Shown piece after piece: positions 61,052-64,000 of a DNA stretch of 64,000 nt (position 1 is the stretch's first letter; each line of letters starts with the position of its first letter). The notes under the pieces are model-generated. The model saw only the letters and a list, made by a program, of their open reading frames with translations. It was not told where the DNA came from and ran no database searches. This stretch comes from Morella rubra (Eukaryota > Streptophyta > Magnoliopsida > Fagales > Myricaceae). Made by a program: the position numbers and the translations under genes. The stretch covers positions 28,655,364 to 28,719,363 of the forward strand of contig CM025854.1 of NCBI GenBank assembly GCA_003952965.2. Direction: 5' to 3'.

Positions 61052-64000
61052 TAATAGTATTCAATAAAATTTTACAAAAAAAAAAATCTAAAATCTTAAC
61101 AATTTCTATATAAATATCAATAATTTTTACACAATTTCTAATATTTTTTCACACAAACATCAATATCTTTTCCAACAAAACTATAAGAAATATTCTCTAT
61201 TCATATTTTTTCACATAATTCTAAAATATTGAAGTTTGAGGAAGAGTTGGACATTAACTTGGATGATTCAAGGCATTCTTATTTGTTTTCAATGATCCAT
61301 TTCTTAATAATTGGTTCCTCAACTACTATTCTAATTATAATTGACCGAATTTGTTTGTTAAAAGCAACTTAATATATATATAATTTATTTTAGGCAACTT
61401 GATGACATGGTTCTGATCTCCTGGTCATAATTTTAAGACCCAGCAACTGGATTACGCAAAATGTTATGGAAGCAAAATTAGCAAATGCTCTTATATTAGT
61501 TCTAGCCATTTGATCCAGGCACCAAGCCCAATAGTCTAGGTAGTCCAAGCTAGAAGGATCATAAGCAAGTCGAGAGTTTCAAACTATGGCCCAGTAATTC
61601 CAAGGGAGTTTTTGTGCGTATAATAGTGCAGATTATCTGGACGGACCGGCCCAAAGTTGTTGCTCTTGGGCTTGGTCCTGGGCCGAAACAACTACTATGA
61701 AGTTTTGAAAACAATATCGCAAAAGTCTCAGTTTGTTTGTTGATTTTTAACGAAAGTCAAAACAGAAGAAAGAAGAAACTAATTTGAAATCTAAACCGGA
61801 GAATCGAAACTATAACCATAAAAAAACCAAAAAACAGAATGGGAAAAAGAAAAGCAGCAACCCATCTGCCGGGAATGGTTCACGTTAGACAAAACAAGTG
61901 GGTCATGGGCTCGCAACTGGAACAGAGTCGAGCGATCCTAATCCATGTCATTCGTGGCAGCTTCTGCCGACAAAACAAGAGGAATAAAGCGAGGGAACCT
62001 GCACATGATTCACGCAGCTCAAACTCTACGGAAAAGAGAGTGCCGATGAGAACCAAATAAAAGATTAGTTATATCACGTCTGTTCCAAACTCGTAGCAGT
62101 GACCTTCGTTATCTCTTAATCCAAAAGGTACTTCTTTTCAGAAAGGCCTTTGTCATCTTGTCTCTTGCTTCCGCAAATGTTTTCGAATGGGGGTAAGTCA
62201 TCTTGCAGAGTTGCTCAAATTTGAAGTGCCTTGTAAGTGTTTGATAGAATATCTTTCTACAATCTCTTACCTTTTCTGCTTAGATTCAAAACAGATAACG
62301 TAGGTTAAACAAGATGTTCAATTTTCAACGTGAAAAACAAAAGGATTAATTATTGAACTAAATGATATTAACTTTTAATAAATTAATCTATAGGGTACAA
62401 TTTTAAATGTCACGATTTATGTAGTTCATTGTTTAGACATACAGGTCTTTTGTTAATTGACTAACTATTTTTAGTAGACGAAAATATCTAAATGTATTGT
62501 CACGTTCAAAATTTTGTTAAAATAATTAATTTGTTAAAAATAAATATCATAGAGAATTTAGCGATAATTAGGCCAAAACAAAACAACTCTTGGAGTTTAA
62601 TATAATATAAAGAAGGAATTCACATGCAATCCATACACATGTCACACATGCCGGATTGAGATAGCTTGAAATTGAAATGTAAACATGTGCGTGAAATCAG
62701 GTAAATCTAGGTAGATAGGGGTATTAATTATGTATTCATGAAGTAATTAAGGAGGAGCAGGAAATGATTTAAATAAAGTGGTTGTGTAAGGGGGAGGGGG
62801 GGAAAGAAGGGAGCAAATGGTGCTGCCACTCGATCAGTTCCGTGCAGGGAATGTGCAGAACATGCTGTACATTTCGTGCTGCCTCACTGTCTCTCCTTTG
62901 TCACATGCATTCCCTCCCCAAAGCTACATTCCAAGACCCCTCCCCTGCATGTGCTTCCCCATGTGCTCTCTCTCTCTCTCTCTTTGCTCTCTCTATCTCT
63001 TCCAATAAGGCTTTTTCTACCTTGCTGGCCCATATCGCCCTCACATGCACCATTTAGGGAAGTCACAGCCCCCCAGTACAACTAGCCTGCAACCCTCTTT
63101 TTGCGCAATTGACTTACTTGCCCTCTGCCTATCAAATTACTACTATCTAGACTACCCTATAAGCTAAAGGAGAGCATTGTGTTTGCTTGGATCATCCAAA
63201 ATTATCTCTCTCTTCTTTTTTTTTTTTGGCTACGTGTCCCCCTTCTCTATGTTCTGGTTTTTTGGACCATTGGACTCCAACTGGTTTGTACGTAATCAGA
63301 CAGACTCGCGCATGAAATGTTAAACCCAGTTTACAAAATCTTTTATTCGTTTCCGGAATTGTGCATGATTTGAGAGGGTATTGCTGGAAAAAGGAATTTA
63401 AGGTCCCGGATTTCACATGTGCAATCACAGAGGGGCAGGCTTTCTGCCTTCGTGGCTCGCAAGCTGTGCCCTCTCCCTCCCGCTCCATCTTTTCAACTGA
63501 GATCCGAAATTGGTGTCCTCTCAGGCGTCGGACTCCTTACACAATACAGAGAGGTGTCGGTATTTTTTTTGTAGGGGCTTGTTCCACCAAAAATTGGGTC
63601 CTAATTAGAGCAAAACATTGCTCGTGAACTCTATGATCACTAGGTTTCGGATGTCCCATGGGAAGAGGAAAACTATTTAGGACATTAATAACACCGACAA
63701 TGACATTGCTTAAATTTGCATCGTTTTTGTTTTGACTTCTAAGAGGTCAAATTAACAACCAAGAGTACTTATTACTTTCAAGATACAAGTCTCGACTTAG
63801 GTGACATTAGGTTGTAAAAATTCTAAAAAAAATTGTTGGATAGATTGGAGTTTTATTGGTTTTTGTAAAAAGTTGGTGACTTTTTTTAAATATATTTTAT
63901 TGTAAATTAATTTTTATTAGAGTTTGAAAAAAAATGTAGAGATGATTTGATATAATTTTTTAATAAAAAATATTAGAGTTTGGAGAAAAAAATCAAAGAG
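61052..64000. other. Intergenic, no gene seen
   Basis: About 2.9 kb with only short chance frames. It holds a CT microsatellite at about 62966-63000 and very AT-rich DNA after 63800. I see no RNA gene or recognisable transposon ends. Confidence 0.5.

Noticed and set aside
62820-62940. MicroRNA precursor resembling miR408 star (CAGGGAA...GCAGA.CATG)
   Set aside because: The partner arm does not contain a miR408-like sequence and no stable hairpin is evident by eye.

Overview
This is nuclear DNA from a flowering plant, almost certainly a eudicot. Genes have many GT-AG introns in AT-rich sequence, and every confident protein matches a plant family: TPX2-like, cytosolic ribosomal protein S19, mitochondrial processing peptidase beta, plastid biotin carboxyl carrier protein, the PHD-containing plant cohesin loader SCC2, alpha-expansin and an F-box protein. 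I cannot name the species. There is no CRISPR array, operon or bacterial feature.

Layout. 1-2.9 kb: window edge with a possible leftward promoter near 1.1 kb, otherwise intergenic. 3.0-5.6 kb: a nest of transposons, in which a long-inverted-repeat element is split by an old Ty3/gypsy fragment and by a small hAT element. 6.0-8.5 kb: TPX2-like gene (+) with MSA-like cell-cycle motifs upstream. 9.6-14.7 kb: a tandem repeat of about 2.5 kb carrying RPS19 (-), in which neither copy is a perfect gene. 15.8-20.1 kb: MPP-beta (+), divergent from RPS19. 21.8-22.3 kb: a small plant-specific gene of unknown function (+). 25.0-27.1 kb: BCCP (+). 28-47 kb: SCC2 (-), with a duplicated 3' end and a duplicated middle. 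48.3-52.5 kb: a 4.2-kb element with inverted repeats of 0.6-0.7 kb. 53.9-54.4 kb: a hAT-type element filled with a GAA-rich purine tract. 55.4-56.3 kb: alpha-expansin (+). 58.0-60.2 kb: F-box gene (-). 60.5-61.0 kb: a small Mutator-like element with a perfect 9-bp target duplication. 61.0-64.0 kb: intergenic.

The genes are ordinary housekeeping and growth genes and form no pathway together. Their order is informative. TPX2-like, RPS19, MPP-beta, BCCP and SCC2 correspond, as I recall Arabidopsis loci, to At5g15510-15520-15530-15540 with MPP-beta kept at At3g02090 next to RPS19A (At3g02080). The expansin and F-box pair resembles At5g39250-39260.

The most unusual signal is three tandem duplications of 1.1-2.5 kb (RPS19, SCC2 middle, SCC2 3' end). 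Their copies are nearly identical over most of their length but ragged, with many small deletions, near the joins. A single set of SCC2 exons already gives an in-frame protein of about 1,821 residues, so the extra segments are surplus. False duplication during assembly is the leading explanation, although several differences inside exons are multiples of three. I found no convincing new biological system. The best leads are the 4.2-kb inverted-repeat element with exon-like segments, the GAA-filled hAT element, and the duplications.
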